Shown: positions 19,172 to 28,346 of the stretch, piece after piece
Position numbering within the stretch: position 1 is the first letter of the stretch
Layout: every line of letters starts with the position of its first letter
NCBI RefSeq assembly: GCF_002906655.1
Contig: NZ_CP025794.1
Coordinates: 806,001 to 870,000, forward strand
DNA: 64,000 nt
From: Vibrio hyugaensis
GTDB lineage: Bacteria; Pseudomonadota; Gammaproteobacteria; Enterobacterales; Vibrionaceae
Direction: 5' to 3'
Program-made: the position numbers and the translations under genes
The notes under the pieces: model-generated
Databases searched by the model: none
The model's input: the letters and a program-made list of their open reading frames with translations, nothing else
What the model was told of the DNA's origin: nothing

Positions 19172-19561
19172 TTAACGACGGCTCTCTTGTTTACGAAGCT
19201 CGAAATCAAACTCGTCAGGAAACAGCACGACGCCTTCTTCATTTTGGTTTGGGAACACCACAACAGACAGTTCGTCATCTTCTAGACCCGATGTCCAGCG
19301 ACTGTGCCATTTGTTCAGCGAGATCGCTTCTGGCTCGCACTCTTCCCAATCACCCGTCGCCCATTGCTGTGCGAATTCTTCATTTGGCCATACTGGAACA
19401 CAATCGTCGTCTTCGGTGTTCAGCATCACACAGCCGTGCTCATCCTTTAGAATCCACACTTTGCGGTTTGCGACAATCTCTTTCACACAGTATTTCAAAC
19501 GCTGCTCTTCATTGTAGCGGTTGATGGTATCCATCTGCTCTTGGGTTAATGCTTCGGACAT
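19172..19561 (-). CDS. DUF2750 domain protein, function unknown
   Basis: This is a small acidic cytoplasmic protein of 129 residues with no signal peptide or membrane segment. The start at 19561 (MSEALTQEQMDTINRYNEEQRLKY) has GGAGACGAG upstream; a longer frame to 19597 runs through the ppaC terminator. Tryptophan-rich segments (VPVWPNEEFAQQWATGDWEECEPEAI) fit the DUF2750 family, which has no assigned function. It lies between sapF and ppaC with terminators on both sides, so it is probably a single-gene unit. The family call is from recall of this pattern. Confidence 0.72.
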   Translation of the reverse strand: MSEALTQEQMDTINRYNEEQRLKYCVKEIVANRKVWILKDEHGCVMLNTEDDDCVPVWPNEEFAQQWATGDWEECEPEAISLNKWHSRWTSGLEDDELSVVVFPNQNEEGVVLFPDEFDFELRKQESRR

Positions 19562-19588
19562 TTCTCGTCTCCTATTTTCCCATAGAAA

Positions 19589-19614
19589 AATGCCCACCTA
19601 TAGGCGGGCATTTA
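19589..19614 (-). terminator. Rho-independent terminator of ppaC
   Basis: The arms AAATGCCC and GGGCATTT surround a short stem (CCTATAGG) just past the ppaC stop; TTTTT follows on the minus strand. Confidence 0.8.
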
Positions 19615-19638
19615 AAGTATACGTTGGTAATAATGAAA

Positions 19639-20544
19639 TTACACAAGCTCAGTTTGAAGCCAAGGCCAGCCTTGCTTCTTACGGCTTAGAGTGTTTTCCA
19701 TCATTAGCATGCCGTCTTTCTCGTGCTTAACAAGCTTCTCAGCCCACTCACCTTTGTAAAGAAGACGAGTTTGCGCAGTAGTGATGTCTGTTAGCATAAC
19801 AGCAGCAAATGCTAGGTTGTCGTTTGCACAACGTGCTTCTAGATCCGCTTCTAGTGCTTCGATCATGCCGTCAACTTGGTCTAGAGTCGCAAGTTCAACC
19901 TGACCTACTACTACATCACGACCGTTGAATGGGTAACCTTTCAGGTCTTTTTCAACAAGTTCAGCCGCAGATAGACCTTCGATGTTTGTCTTAGCGATTA
20001 GAAGATCTTTAGTGAATGCATCAACATCTTGTACGTCCGCAATAGCCGCTAGCTCAGCTACAGCATCTTTGTCTTTTTGAGTACAAGTTGGAGAAGCGAA
20101 ACCTACTGTGTCAGAAAGAATAGCTGACATCATTAGTTTAGCGATTTGAGGCTTGATCTCGTGACCTTCAATCTTGAACATGTTGAACAGTACTGTGTTA
20201 GTACAACCAACAGGCCAGATCCATGCTTCCATTGGGTTTACTGTCATCACGTCACCTAGACGGTGGTGGTCAACAATACCTGCAACTTCTGCTTCAGCAA
20301 TATCGTCTGGTGCTTGCGCTAGATCTGAGTAATCTACTAGCCAAACAGTTTCACCCGCGACTGAAGTGCGAAGTTCAGGAACTTCTGCGCCAGCCACTTC
20401 AAGGATGTGCTGAGTTTCACGGTTAATTTCGCCTTGGCGGATTGGCATCGCTTCAGTACCACGCGCCTTTAGAAGTTCAGTTGCAACTAGTGCACTACAG
20501 ATGCTGTCACTGTCTGGGTTCTTATGACCTACAACTAGAATCAT
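19639..20544 (-). CDS. ppaC: Manganese-dependent inorganic pyrophosphatase (family II)
   Basis: This cytoplasmic enzyme hydrolyses pyrophosphate with Mn(II) or Co(II). The product is 301 residues, the standard length without CBS domains. Metal-binding motifs of the DHH superfamily are present: GHKNPDSDS at residue 6, a further Asp in WLVDYSD near residue 70, and the DHH signature in GIVDHHRLGD near residue 90. The C-terminal DHHA2 domain includes the substrate-binding SRKKQ near the end (the family has SRKKQVVP). It is divergent from a probable heavy-metal exporter with a Fur-like operator between them, a sensible pairing for a manganese enzyme. Confidence 0.95.
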   Translation of the reverse strand: MILVVGHKNPDSDSICSALVATELLKARGTEAMPIRQGEINRETQHILEVAGAEVPELRTSVAGETVWLVDYSDLAQAPDDIAEAEVAGIVDHHRLGDVMTVNPMEAWIWPVGCTNTVLFNMFKIEGHEIKPQIAKLMMSAILSDTVGFASPTCTQKDKDAVAELAAIADVQDVDAFTKDLLIAKTNIEGLSAAELVEKDLKGYPFNGRDVVVGQVELATLDQVDGMIEALEADLEARCANDNLAFAAVMLTDITTAQTRLLYKGEWAEKLVKHEKDGMLMMENTLSRKKQGWPWLQTELV

Positions 20545-20718
20545 GTTTCTTCCTATTCAAGTCAGTTTGATGCGCTTCCTAAAAGGGTGAATTGCATAAC
20601 GAATTGCACCTTGGAAGCGGGTTTGCTCACAAAGGCGCTTACTTTACCTGATTTGAGGGAAATTGACACGAAGAAAAGTTGTTACCGCCTATTGCGAATA
20701 ATTCTCACTTTTATATAA

Positions 20719-20733
20719 TGAGAATCATTCCCA
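20719..20733. promoter_or_regulatory. Fur box between ppaC and the metal exporter gene
   Basis: TGAGAATCATTCCCA matches the Fur core TGATAATCATTATCA at 12 of 15 positions, with the 7-1-7 symmetry kept. A further half site ATTCTCA at 20701-20707 forms an inverted repeat with TGAGAAT at 20719. The site is 19 bases before the exporter ATG and overlaps its likely promoter (TATAAT at 20714). Confidence 0.7.
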
Positions 20734-20751
20734 TTTGCATTTAAGTCTATT

Positions 20752-21966
20752 ATGAACGCAGCTAAAATTTTCCACTCTGCTCATCAATTGTTGCAGCCAA
20801 CTCAATTTCGTCTGGCATACAAACGGCTACTGCTGCCTATCGTATTGCTTGCGCTCTTAGCCAGTGAAACTACAAGAGAAGTCACCGTCGCAACCCTATC
20901 TGATTCATTCTGGGCGGTCTCTTGTTATGTTGCAGCTACATTAGCTATCTACCATTACCTTTCGAACTTCATGTCAAAGACGAATCGACTCACTTCGCTT
21001 TACCACAGTTCACGTAGTCATCAGATTTTCTTTGCTGCACTCCTTGGTGCTCTACCTGGGTGTGGTGGTGCTATTGTTGTTACCACTCAGTTCATCAGTG
21101 GTCGCGTTGGCTTTGGAGCAATCGTTGCGGTTTTAACGTCGACGATGGGCGATGCGGCGTTCTTGTTGCTTGCGGCTAAGCCTGCGACAGGTTTTGGTGT
21201 GATCGCGTTAGGCATTGTCGTCGGCGCACTATCTGGATGGGTAGTAAACGCGTTCCATGCTGATGACTTCTTGCGCCCAAAGCAAAAAAAAGATTCTCGT
21301 CAAACTCAATGTTGCCGCAGTCATGGTGAAACCCACACACCGATTGAGCAGCGTGCTATCAATCTTCAAGGAGCATTCTGGAAATGGCTGCTCATACCTG
21401 CAAGTATCATTGCCGTTCTCGGCTCGTTCCAAGTGGATACAAACCAATTACTTGGCCTCAAAGAAAACAGTATGGAATGGTTAGGTGCGACATTTGCGGT
21501 TGTCAGTATGTTTTTGTGGGCGATGACCAAAGAACTCGGTGATTACAAATCGACGGTATCCGAAGATGACAAAATCGTCGACTCTCACCCAATTCAGAAA
21601 GCCGCACAAGACACAAACTTTGTGAGCGCATGGGTAATATTGGCTTTCCTCGCTTTTGAGCTCACCACATACTTCTCTGGTTTAGACTTGGGCACAACCT
21701 TTTCCGGTTGGGGAATATGGATGCCACTACTTGGCTTAGCGATTGGTTTATTACCCGGCTGTGGTCCACAAATTTTGGTAACCAGCCTATATATTTCAGG
21801 CGCTGCACCATTATCGGCACAGCTTTCAAACGCGATTTCTAATGATGGCGACGCCTTGTTCCCTGCGATTGCCATGGCTCCGAAAGCTGCGCTCGTCGCC
21901 ACTATCTACTCAGCAATACCCGCTTTGATTGTCGGATACGGTTTCTTCTTCCTATTCGAATACTAA
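20752..21966 (+). CDS. Putative manganese/heavy-metal exporter, ArsP_2-type (10 TM)
   Basis: This is a predicted inner-membrane transporter of 404 residues with about ten transmembrane segments in two similar halves. Each half holds a conserved Pro-Gly-Cys-Gly loop: GALPGCGGAIVVTTQFISGRVGFGA near residue 99 and GLLPGCGPQILVTSLYISGAAPLSA near residue 330, each followed by a TSTMGDAAF or SNDGDALFP motif. Between the halves is a cytoplasmic loop with Cys and His (QTQCCRSHGETH, about residues 183-194) that could sense or bind metal. Many database entries of this family are called putative manganese transporters. Divergence from the Mn-dependent pyrophosphatase and the Fur box support a role in metal balance. 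Direction and substrate are not proven by sequence. Confidence 0.75.
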   Translation: MNAAKIFHSAHQLLQPTQFRLAYKRLLLPIVLLALLASETTREVTVATLSDSFWAVSCYVAATLAIYHYLSNFMSKTNRLTSLYHSSRSHQIFFAALLGALPGCGGAIVVTTQFISGRVGFGAIVAVLTSTMGDAAFLLLAAKPATGFGVIALGIVVGALSGWVVNAFHADDFLRPKQKKDSRQTQCCRSHGETHTPIEQRAINLQGAFWKWLLIPASIIAVLGSFQVDTNQLLGLKENSMEWLGATFAVVSMFLWAMTKELGDYKSTVSEDDKIVDSHPIQKAAQDTNFVSAWVILAFLAFELTTYFSGLDLGTTFSGWGIWMPLLGLAIGLLPGCGPQILVTSLYISGAAPLSAQLSNAISNDGDALFPAIAMAPKAALVATIYSAIPALIVGYGFFFLFEY

Positions 21967-21993
21967 CCTTCAAATCGAATGCAATTGGATACA

Positions 21994-22019
21994 AAAAGAG
22001 CCTCAGTTGAGGCTCTTTT
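21994..22019. terminator. Bidirectional terminator between exporter and alpha-galactosidase genes
   Basis: The arms AAAAGAGCCTCA and TGAGGCTCTTTT are perfect; the A-run and T-run serve both convergent genes. Confidence 0.88.
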
Positions 22020-22040
22020 GCTTTTCAGTAACGCGCTAAA

Positions 22041-23780
22041 TTAAGCCGTCACAACCGCTTTTGCGTTGAGCCCTTTATCTAAACTGATGAGCAGTAGTTG
22101 ACACGGCTCTTGGTTGATTTTTTCACCGGTCCAAAAATCGTACCAATCGGTAGGTTGGTCGGCTATGAGGGTAAATTCCATAGGTTCATCATTGGTGTAG
22201 TTAAACAAGCAATGTAGGTCATTCTTGGAGGTCAGCGGCAAAAATGCGTGATTTAAGCCTAGCGCAGTAAACTTGGCAGCCTCTTGATTTCGACGCTGGC
22301 GCAGCATTAGTTTAGAGAGTGTCTTACTCGCAAATGACGTAATCTCTGGCAAAGGGTCACCAGAAAGCAGTAAGCCACCACAAGCTAATAGAGCATTGCG
22401 ATGAAATTGGTAGTCTTCTCGGGAAGCGGCTTGGTTTGGAAGTGAAGTAAACGTCGCACAATCAGGGTCGATTTGCCACAACTTACGATGTTGCCAACTG
22501 CGGAAGAAAGTCTCTTTAGCGATTTGCTCAAAGCGATGACTATGGCGCTCGACATCGTCAGACACACGCATTGCATCGACTAAGCCCAAAGAAGGCCACA
22601 TTGGCGCGTTACAGCCTAATAGCCATGTATCCCCTGCCCCTTTGGCGATCGCTTCCATCCCCATGCGGTAGGCTTCTACACCGGTTACGCCCGATTGACT
22701 GCGCTTACCTTTTAAAGTGCCCCAATAGTTTGCGTCTAATTTGAATAGCTCAACACCCCACTCTTCTCGCATGACAGATACGACGTAAGTTAAGTGATCT
22801 TGAACTTCAGGGTTTGAAGTATCGAGAATGTACCATGGTGTACAGCGCCAACCACCATAGGTGACATCTTCAGCTTTCAGGAGGTCTCCGTCTTCGTGAC
22901 GCACAAACCATTCAGGATGCTTTTTGAAGATTTCTGATTCTGGTTGGGCAATGAATGGTGCCATCCAGATCGCGGGCTTCTTGCCCTTCGCGCGAATATT
23001 ATGAATAAGCTCTTTTACACCACCAGAGAACTTATCCGAAGGCGTTAACCAATCGCCCATGAAAGCTTGGTAGCCATCATCCAACAATACCCATTCAAGC
23101 TCAGACAGCTTATCTTGCATGCATTCAACGTTTTCTAGGACGTTATTTTCAGTCACTTCCGCATAATACGCATACCAAGAACACCACCCAATTGGCGCAT
23201 CTTGTAAAACACAATTACGCACGGAGTGATGTTCTGCAATCATCTCACTGTATTCAGCGTAGAGTTCAGACAGAGAATCACCACGTAAAACGGCAACAGA
23301 TTCAAGGGTATTGTGCGCCCAATCGGCCACTTGTGTCATTTCACCATCGAGAACAGCAGATAGAATCCAATGATCACCATGTTGAACAACATCAAAATAA
23401 CCCGCAAAACGATGACATGAGGTGAAACCAAACAAGGTATAGCCTGCAGCATCTTCTACAACGAGATAGTTGTAGTAACGTTTTGGCGCATGTTCCGGAT
23501 AGATTCGATACGACGCATTGTTATCAGGACAGCGGCCAATATCGACGGGGTGAGAAATGGTGCCCGAAGTTTGAGCGAGCATCTGGAAGCCGTCACCGAC
23601 AACGGTCGCTCCTTGCTCATATAAGAAAGGCATTTCAAATAGTACTTCTCGTTCGCTGTAGGTTTTGTTATGAATCCCCGCAAACGAAAAGTGCAGTTGG
23701 TTACCAACGACTTCGAACTGAAGATCGTTATCCATCACCGTGATTTCAGTGTGATTGGCCAATTGAATAGTTTGAGCCAT
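22041..23780 (-). CDS. Alpha-galactosidase, GH36 (melibiase-type)
   Basis: This glycoside hydrolase acts on alpha-galactosides; it is 579 residues from the ATG at 23780. An in-frame GTG at 23795 would add five residues and cannot be excluded. The N-terminal third is the beta-sandwich domain; the catalytic barrel starts near PIGWCSWYAYYAEVTENNV (about residue 200). The nucleophile region is FKLDANYWG and the acid/base region is MRVSDDVE, as in GH36. There is no signal peptide, so it is cytoplasmic. No sugar transporter or regulator gene adjoins it, so the natural substrate and inducer are not shown by the context. Confidence 0.85.
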   Translation of the reverse strand: MAQTIQLANHTEITVMDNDLQFEVVGNQLHFSFAGIHNKTYSEREVLFEMPFLYEQGATVVGDGFQMLAQTSGTISHPVDIGRCPDNNASYRIYPEHAPKRYYNYLVVEDAAGYTLFGFTSCHRFAGYFDVVQHGDHWILSAVLDGEMTQVADWAHNTLESVAVLRGDSLSELYAEYSEMIAEHHSVRNCVLQDAPIGWCSWYAYYAEVTENNVLENVECMQDKLSELEWVLLDDGYQAFMGDWLTPSDKFSGGVKELIHNIRAKGKKPAIWMAPFIAQPESEIFKKHPEWFVRHEDGDLLKAEDVTYGGWRCTPWYILDTSNPEVQDHLTYVVSVMREEWGVELFKLDANYWGTLKGKRSQSGVTGVEAYRMGMEAIAKGAGDTWLLGCNAPMWPSLGLVDAMRVSDDVERHSHRFEQIAKETFFRSWQHRKLWQIDPDCATFTSLPNQAASREDYQFHRNALLACGGLLLSGDPLPEITSFASKTLSKLMLRQRRNQEAAKFTALGLNHAFLPLTSKNDLHCLFNYTNDEPMEFTLIADQPTDWYDFWTGEKINQEPCQLLLISLDKGLNAKAVVTA

Positions 23781-23931
23781 AGAAAATCTACTCACTTGAT
23801 TATTATTGTGTTGTTTCCTTCATTATCCTTTGCTTCTCTCCCCCAAATCGTTATCAACGTCACGAATCGACATCGTTCCTAATTATATCAAATAAGTATT
23901 GAGAGAATGCTCACTGAAATTTTGGTTAAAA

Positions 23932-23957
23932 AAATACCAACCCGAAGGCTGGTATTT
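23932..23957 (-). terminator. Terminator of torECA
   Basis: AAATACCA and TGGTATTT with an inner CC-GAA-GG stem; TTTTTTT follows on the minus strand. Confidence 0.82.
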
Positions 23958-23979
23958 CATTTAAAGCTTAGTGCTGTTA

Positions 23980-26442
23980 TTAAGCAACTTCGATTGGACC
24001 ACCGAATGAAGTCACTGGTGGAACCTTACCAGTGAATTTCTCGAAGTCTACGATACATGTGTTCGCAGAAGTCGCCTGTGCTAGCTCAGAAGAACCGATG
24101 TCTTGAGTTAGTGTATTCGGGTCACCGTAAGTACAGATTGCACCAACTTTTTCGTTTAGTGGACCGTACCATGCACCTTCTTCAATACGCACAACACCAC
24201 GTGGGTAGCTGTCTGTCAGAACCGCACCTGCAAGAAGCTGACCACGGTCGTTAAATACGCGTACCAAGTCACCATCTTTAATGCCTTTCGCTTTCGCATC
24301 AGCAGGGTTGATATATACAGGCTCACGACCTTGAACAGCGTAAGTAGCACGGAAATCTTCAGATTCACACATCTGAGAGTGCAGACGCTTGTCTGGGTGG
24401 CAAGACTGAAGCCAGTACGGGTGTTTGTCAGAGCCCGGACCACCGTGTGAACGTTCTGATTTCTCGAACCACATTGGGTGTTCTTGACAATGTTCGTAAC
24501 CGTAACGACCGATCTTACGAGAAGTGATCTCGATGAAGCCAGAAGGCGTACCCAGTGGGTTGATTTCTGGATCTTTACGGAAGTCAGCGTGACGAACCCA
24601 AGGCTTACCTTCACCGAAGTCTAATACGCTTTGTTCCCAGAATTCTTCAAATTCTGGCATCTCGAACTTACCGTCGTTCGCTTTCTTACAATCGTTGTAC
24701 AGGCTACGGATCCATTCCATTTCGCTCATGCCACGAGTGTACTCGTCGCGACGACCAAAGCGTTGAGTCAACTCACTCATGATTTGGAAATCTGGCTTAG
24801 ATTGGAACAATGGATCCACTAGGCGGTGCATAGCAACCAAACCTTTATTCGAGTATGAACCGTATACATCAATATCGTTACGTTCCCACTGAGTACAAGC
24901 TGGTAGAACGATGTCAGAAAAACGACATGTTGCAGTCCACGCAAACTCAATAGTTACCACAGTCTGAAGCTTTTGGAATGCTTGCTTCATGCGGTTACGA
25001 TCTTGGTGGTGGTGCCATGGGTTGTTACCCGAGATCACCATCATCTTGAAGTCTGGAAGCTTAACTTTACCACCGTTGTAGTTGATCTCTTTACCTGGCT
25101 CTAGAAGACAGTCGATCCAACGAGCAACAGGGATAGTACGGCTGTAACCGTTAAAGTCGTTGTTATCCCACTTCGGTTTCATACCTGTGTCTAAGTTACG
25201 AGGGAAACCACCAGGGCCCGCGAAACCAGTTGAAGGTACACCGATACTTGAGTAGTGGTGACCGTAAGAGATACCGCCACCTGGTAGACCGATTTGGCCA
25301 ACCATTGCTGCCACAACTGCAGCTGCCCAGTATGGTTGTTCACCGTGCTCTTGACGCTGGATACACCAACCCATCAGGATTTGTGTACGGCCGTTTACTA
25401 ACATGCGTGCGAATTCACGAATCTTGTCCGCTTTCACACCACAGATAGGTGCAGCCCACTCAGGCGTCTTAACAACTTTATCTTTCGTTTCACCTTGAAC
25501 GTACTTGATGAAGTCTTCAAAACCTAGGCAGTAAGTCTCGATGAACTTCTTGTCGTATAGGTCTTCATTGTACAACACGTGCGCAACAGCAAGCATAAAT
25601 GCTACGTCTGTTAGCGGGTTGATGTACAAGTGATCATTTTCAAGGTAACGCTGAGTCTTGTTCTTCACTGGGTCTACAGATAGAACGTTGATCTCACCTT
25701 TCGCTACTTTTTCTTTCAGTTGCGCTAGGTACTTAAATGACTCGTGCGTTTCACAGTTCCAACCTACCTGTAGGTTTTTCACTGGGTCGTTTGCCCAAAG
25801 AACGATGTTGTCTGAGTTCTCTAGGATTTCAGACCAAGACGTACCTTGTGCGTATACTTCTGTAGAACCAAGTACGTAAGGCATGATGGTTTGACCCGCA
25901 CCAGTAGAGTAGTCACCTACTTTAGTGATGAAGTTACCGTGCATACCTACCGCACGTTGCATGTGTGCAGTACAGTTGTTGAACGCACCAGTTTGGTTCC
26001 AACCTGTTTGACCTGCGTGTAGAGCCCATGGACCGTATTCTTTTTGAACACGCTCTAGCTCACGGTAGAACAGGTCTAGAGCTTCATCCCATGTAACACG
26101 GATGAAACGGTTGTTACCACGCGTTTCCGCGCTGTATTTGTGCTTTTTAAGCCAATCTAGACGAACCATTGGGTAACGAACACGTGATGGGCTGTAAATG
26201 ATGCCCTTGATGCCGTTCAACATTTCTGTTGGGTTCTTATCTAGTTCTAGCGGTTTGATCTCTTGAACTTTACCCGCGTAGATGTGGGCGCGGAACGCGC
26301 CCCAGTGTGAACCTGTTACTTTCCAAGTACCCGTAGTCTCAGCTGCATTTGCAGATGCTGAAGCCAATAAGCTTGGACCGATAACTGACGCTGCACTTGT
26401 GGTTGCTACACCTTTAAGAAAACTTCTTCGTGTAATAGCCAT
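23980..26442 (-). CDS. torA: Trimethylamine-N-oxide reductase, molybdopterin catalytic subunit
   Basis: TorA is a periplasmic enzyme that reduces TMAO to trimethylamine as a terminal step of anaerobic respiration. The 820-residue product starts with a Tat signal ([20 protein letters not shown], cleavage near SANAAE at residue 34). The Mo-coordinating Ser lies in [18 protein letters not shown] near residue 186. Other family signatures include [33 protein letters not shown] and a C-terminal dinucleotide-binding domain ([16 protein letters not shown]). It follows torC by 25 bases. The chaperone gene torD and the TorSTR regulators are not in this window. Confidence 0.95.
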   Translation of the reverse strand: MAITRRSFLKGVATTSAASVIGPSLLASASANAAETTGTWKVTGSHWGAFRAHIYAGKVQEIKPLELDKNPTEMLNGIKGIIYSPSRVRYPMVRLDWLKKHKYSAETRGNNRFIRVTWDEALDLFYRELERVQKEYGPWALHAGQTGWNQTGAFNNCTAHMQRAVGMHGNFITKVGDYSTGAGQTIMPYVLGSTEVYAQGTSWSEILENSDNIVLWANDPVKNLQVGWNCETHESFKYLAQLKEKVAKGEINVLSVDPVKNKTQRYLENDHLYINPLTDVAFMLAVAHVLYNEDLYDKKFIETYCLGFEDFIKYVQGETKDKVVKTPEWAAPICGVKADKIREFARMLVNGRTQILMGWCIQRQEHGEQPYWAAAVVAAMVGQIGLPGGGISYGHHYSSIGVPSTGFAGPGGFPRNLDTGMKPKWDNNDFNGYSRTIPVARWIDCLLEPGKEINYNGGKVKLPDFKMMVISGNNPWHHHQDRNRMKQAFQKLQTVVTIEFAWTATCRFSDIVLPACTQWERNDIDVYGSYSNKGLVAMHRLVDPLFQSKPDFQIMSELTQRFGRRDEYTRGMSEMEWIRSLYNDCKKANDGKFEMPEFEEFWEQSVLDFGEGKPWVRHADFRKDPEINPLGTPSGFIEITSRKIGRYGYEHCQEHPMWFEKSERSHGGPGSDKHPYWLQSCHPDKRLHSQMCESEDFRATYAVQGREPVYINPADAKAKGIKDGDLVRVFNDRGQLLAGAVLTDSYPRGVVRIEEGAWYGPLNEKVGAICTYGDPNTLTQDIGSSELAQATSANTCIVDFEKFTGKVPPVTSFGGPIEVA

Positions 26443-26467
26443 TTAATTTACTCCAATCCGACGCTTA

Positions 26468-27652
26468 TTAGTGGTGGCCTTCAGCATAATCTGAAGAGTG
26501 CTTCTGTAGGTACTTCAAGATCAGTGCTTCACTGTCTGTATCTAGGTTAACGAACGCTAGCATACCGTCAAACATACCTGGCCATGTATTCGCATCGAAG
26601 TGCGCTTCAGCTGGTTGTGTGTGACATACTGAACAGTTTGTTTTGTATGCTTCTGCTGATTTTTCCCATACAGGCGTGATGTCGTTCAGCATAGATTCTT
26701 TCTTGATCCATACTTTCGCAGCCACTTTTTCCCAAGGAAGACCTGTTAGCTCATCCACTTTCTTCTCACCAGCCGTTACAACGTCAGCGTCTGTTGCAGC
26801 GTCTTTAAGTAGAGAAGCTACTGCGATGTTTTTACCGAAGTCTTCTTGGATTACACGACCAAAGCCTTTCGCTTTACGCCAGCCGTCGATTTCGATTTCA
26901 ACGTAGTCGCCTTTTTCTTCAAGAACTTTCACTGTTGATGCTGGGTTTAGAAGACCTGCTTCTTTCGCACCTTTATCGTCGAAGTAGATTGGTAAGTGAC
27001 GAACACTTACTAGCTCCTGACCTACACCGTAATCTGTGTTAGATGCCATACCTTCTAGGTCACCAACAATACCACCGATGCTGTCCATACCAGCTGGAAG
27101 TTTGTGCGCGATGCCTTTGTGACAGTCAACACAGCTCTGATCTTTTTCAGCAGCTTGTTTCATTTGGATGCGAGCTGTTGGAGACATTTGCTCGAAATCC
27201 ATAGAGTCGTAGTTGTGACAGTTTTTACACTCTAGAGATTTGTTTGCAGAGAAACGATCCCATTCGTGTTTAGCAAGTTCGATACGGCGCTCTTCAAAAA
27301 CACCTGGTTCATCGTAGTTACCAAATACTTGTGCAAATACTTCTTTAGACGCTTGCATTTTACGAGCGATCTTATCTGTCCAGTTATGAGGAACGTGACA
27401 GTCAGGACAAGTTGCACGAACACCAGAGTGGTTTTTCCAGTGAACAGTGTCTTGTAGTTCAACGTATACGTTGTCACGCATTGTGTGACAGCTGATACAG
27501 AATTCTTCTGTGTTGGTTGCTTCTAGGGCTGTGTTAAAGCCACCCCAGAAAATAACACCAGCGATGAAACCGCCCATAGTCAGCACACCAAGGCTGATAT
27601 GAACTGCCGGGCGCGTCATAGTACGCCACAGTTTAATGATTAATGATTTCAT
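26468..27652 (-). CDS. torC: Pentahaem c-type cytochrome TorC (NapC/NirT family)
   Basis: TorC carries electrons from menaquinol to TorA. It is 394 residues, as in E. coli. An N-terminal membrane anchor (about residues 18-40) is followed by four haem sites in the NapC-like domain: CISCH, CPDCH, CKNCH and CVDCH. A C-terminal extension has a fifth site, CSVCH near residue 340, the feature that separates TorC from tetrahaem NapC. The mature part faces the periplasm. It lies between torE and torA in a single operon. Confidence 0.95.
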   Translation of the reverse strand: MKSLIIKLWRTMTRPAVHISLGVLTMGGFIAGVIFWGGFNTALEATNTEEFCISCHTMRDNVYVELQDTVHWKNHSGVRATCPDCHVPHNWTDKIARKMQASKEVFAQVFGNYDEPGVFEERRIELAKHEWDRFSANKSLECKNCHNYDSMDFEQMSPTARIQMKQAAEKDQSCVDCHKGIAHKLPAGMDSIGGIVGDLEGMASNTDYGVGQELVSVRHLPIYFDDKGAKEAGLLNPASTVKVLEEKGDYVEIEIDGWRKAKGFGRVIQEDFGKNIAVASLLKDAATDADVVTAGEKKVDELTGLPWEKVAAKVWIKKESMLNDITPVWEKSAEAYKTNCSVCHTQPAEAHFDANTWPGMFDGMLAFVNLDTDSEALILKYLQKHSSDYAEGHH

Positions 27653-27702
27653 TATTTGCTCTCTTAAAATCTTTTCTAAAGTGTGGTTATGAGCTCACTG
27701 GC

Positions 27703-27882
27703 TTACATGCCGTGCGCACCTGGGGGACCAAAGAAGAACACTTGAAGTGCCCAAACAATAAATCCGTAGCCACCTACGAAAGCCACACTCAGAATTGGGA
27801 AGAGAACAACTGCAATGAAGAGGAAAGACTTCCACTCCAGTGAGCGTTTTTCGCCACTCTCAATTTTGTTAACATCACTCAT
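27703..27882 (-). CDS. torE: TorE/NapE-family small membrane protein
   Basis: The frame of 59 codons begins MSDVNKIESGEKRSLEWKSF and continues into one hydrophobic helix (FIAVVLFPILSVAFVGGYG) before ending FFFGPPGAHGM. This is the pattern of the NapE/TorE family, small single-span proteins encoded first in nap or tor operons; their exact job is not known. The stop is 50 bases before the torC ATG. The ATG at 27882 is preceded by AATAGGCAAATGT, a modest ribosome site. It is short enough to be missed by gene finders with a 60-residue cut-off. Confidence 0.88.
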   Translation of the reverse strand: MSDVNKIESGEKRSLEWKSFLFIAVVLFPILSVAFVGGYGFIVWALQVFFFGPPGAHGM

Positions 27883-28346
27883 ACATTTGCCTATTTTGTA
27901 TCTAGTGTTATTGGAAAGCCTGTCTTACCAAGCTTAAGTTTTTTACAATCTCTATTGGAAAATGTTAGACCATACTATCAGTAAGGTTCAATCAAATCTG
28001 ATGCTTCATACCTTGTTATCCAACACTTTTTTGAGCTCATCCAGAGATGTGTTTGATTGATATTCTTTATTTAAAATTATTAACAGATGTGAAAAAATAA
28101 GTCTTTTGCAACCTTGTTAAAGATACAACATAAAGATAACTTTGTTTACATTTAAATGGATTTTTTCGTGCTACTAAACCGCTATTTTTTCGACTAAAGA
28201 CAATACCTTGTGAACGTTATGTTAAGAAAAATTCACAGAATCCGAATGACTTTTTTGTCGATGAGTTTGCAAAAAAACAGAGCTTAGCAATTCATAAACC
28301 CATACTACTTCGTTAGAATCAAAGCGTTGTTTTTGAGGGAACATTT
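27883..28346. other. Divergent regulatory region between torECA and fetB
   Basis: This is a 464-base AT-rich region with no supported coding frame. It must hold the tor promoter and the fetB promoter. A CRP-like half site (GATGTGAAAAAATA at about 28085) is visible, but no complete CRP, FNR or TorR box was convincing. Confidence 0.5.

Noticed and set aside
27883..28346. Possible CRP, FNR or TorR boxes before torECA
   Set aside because: Only half sites were found; no full match was good enough to report.
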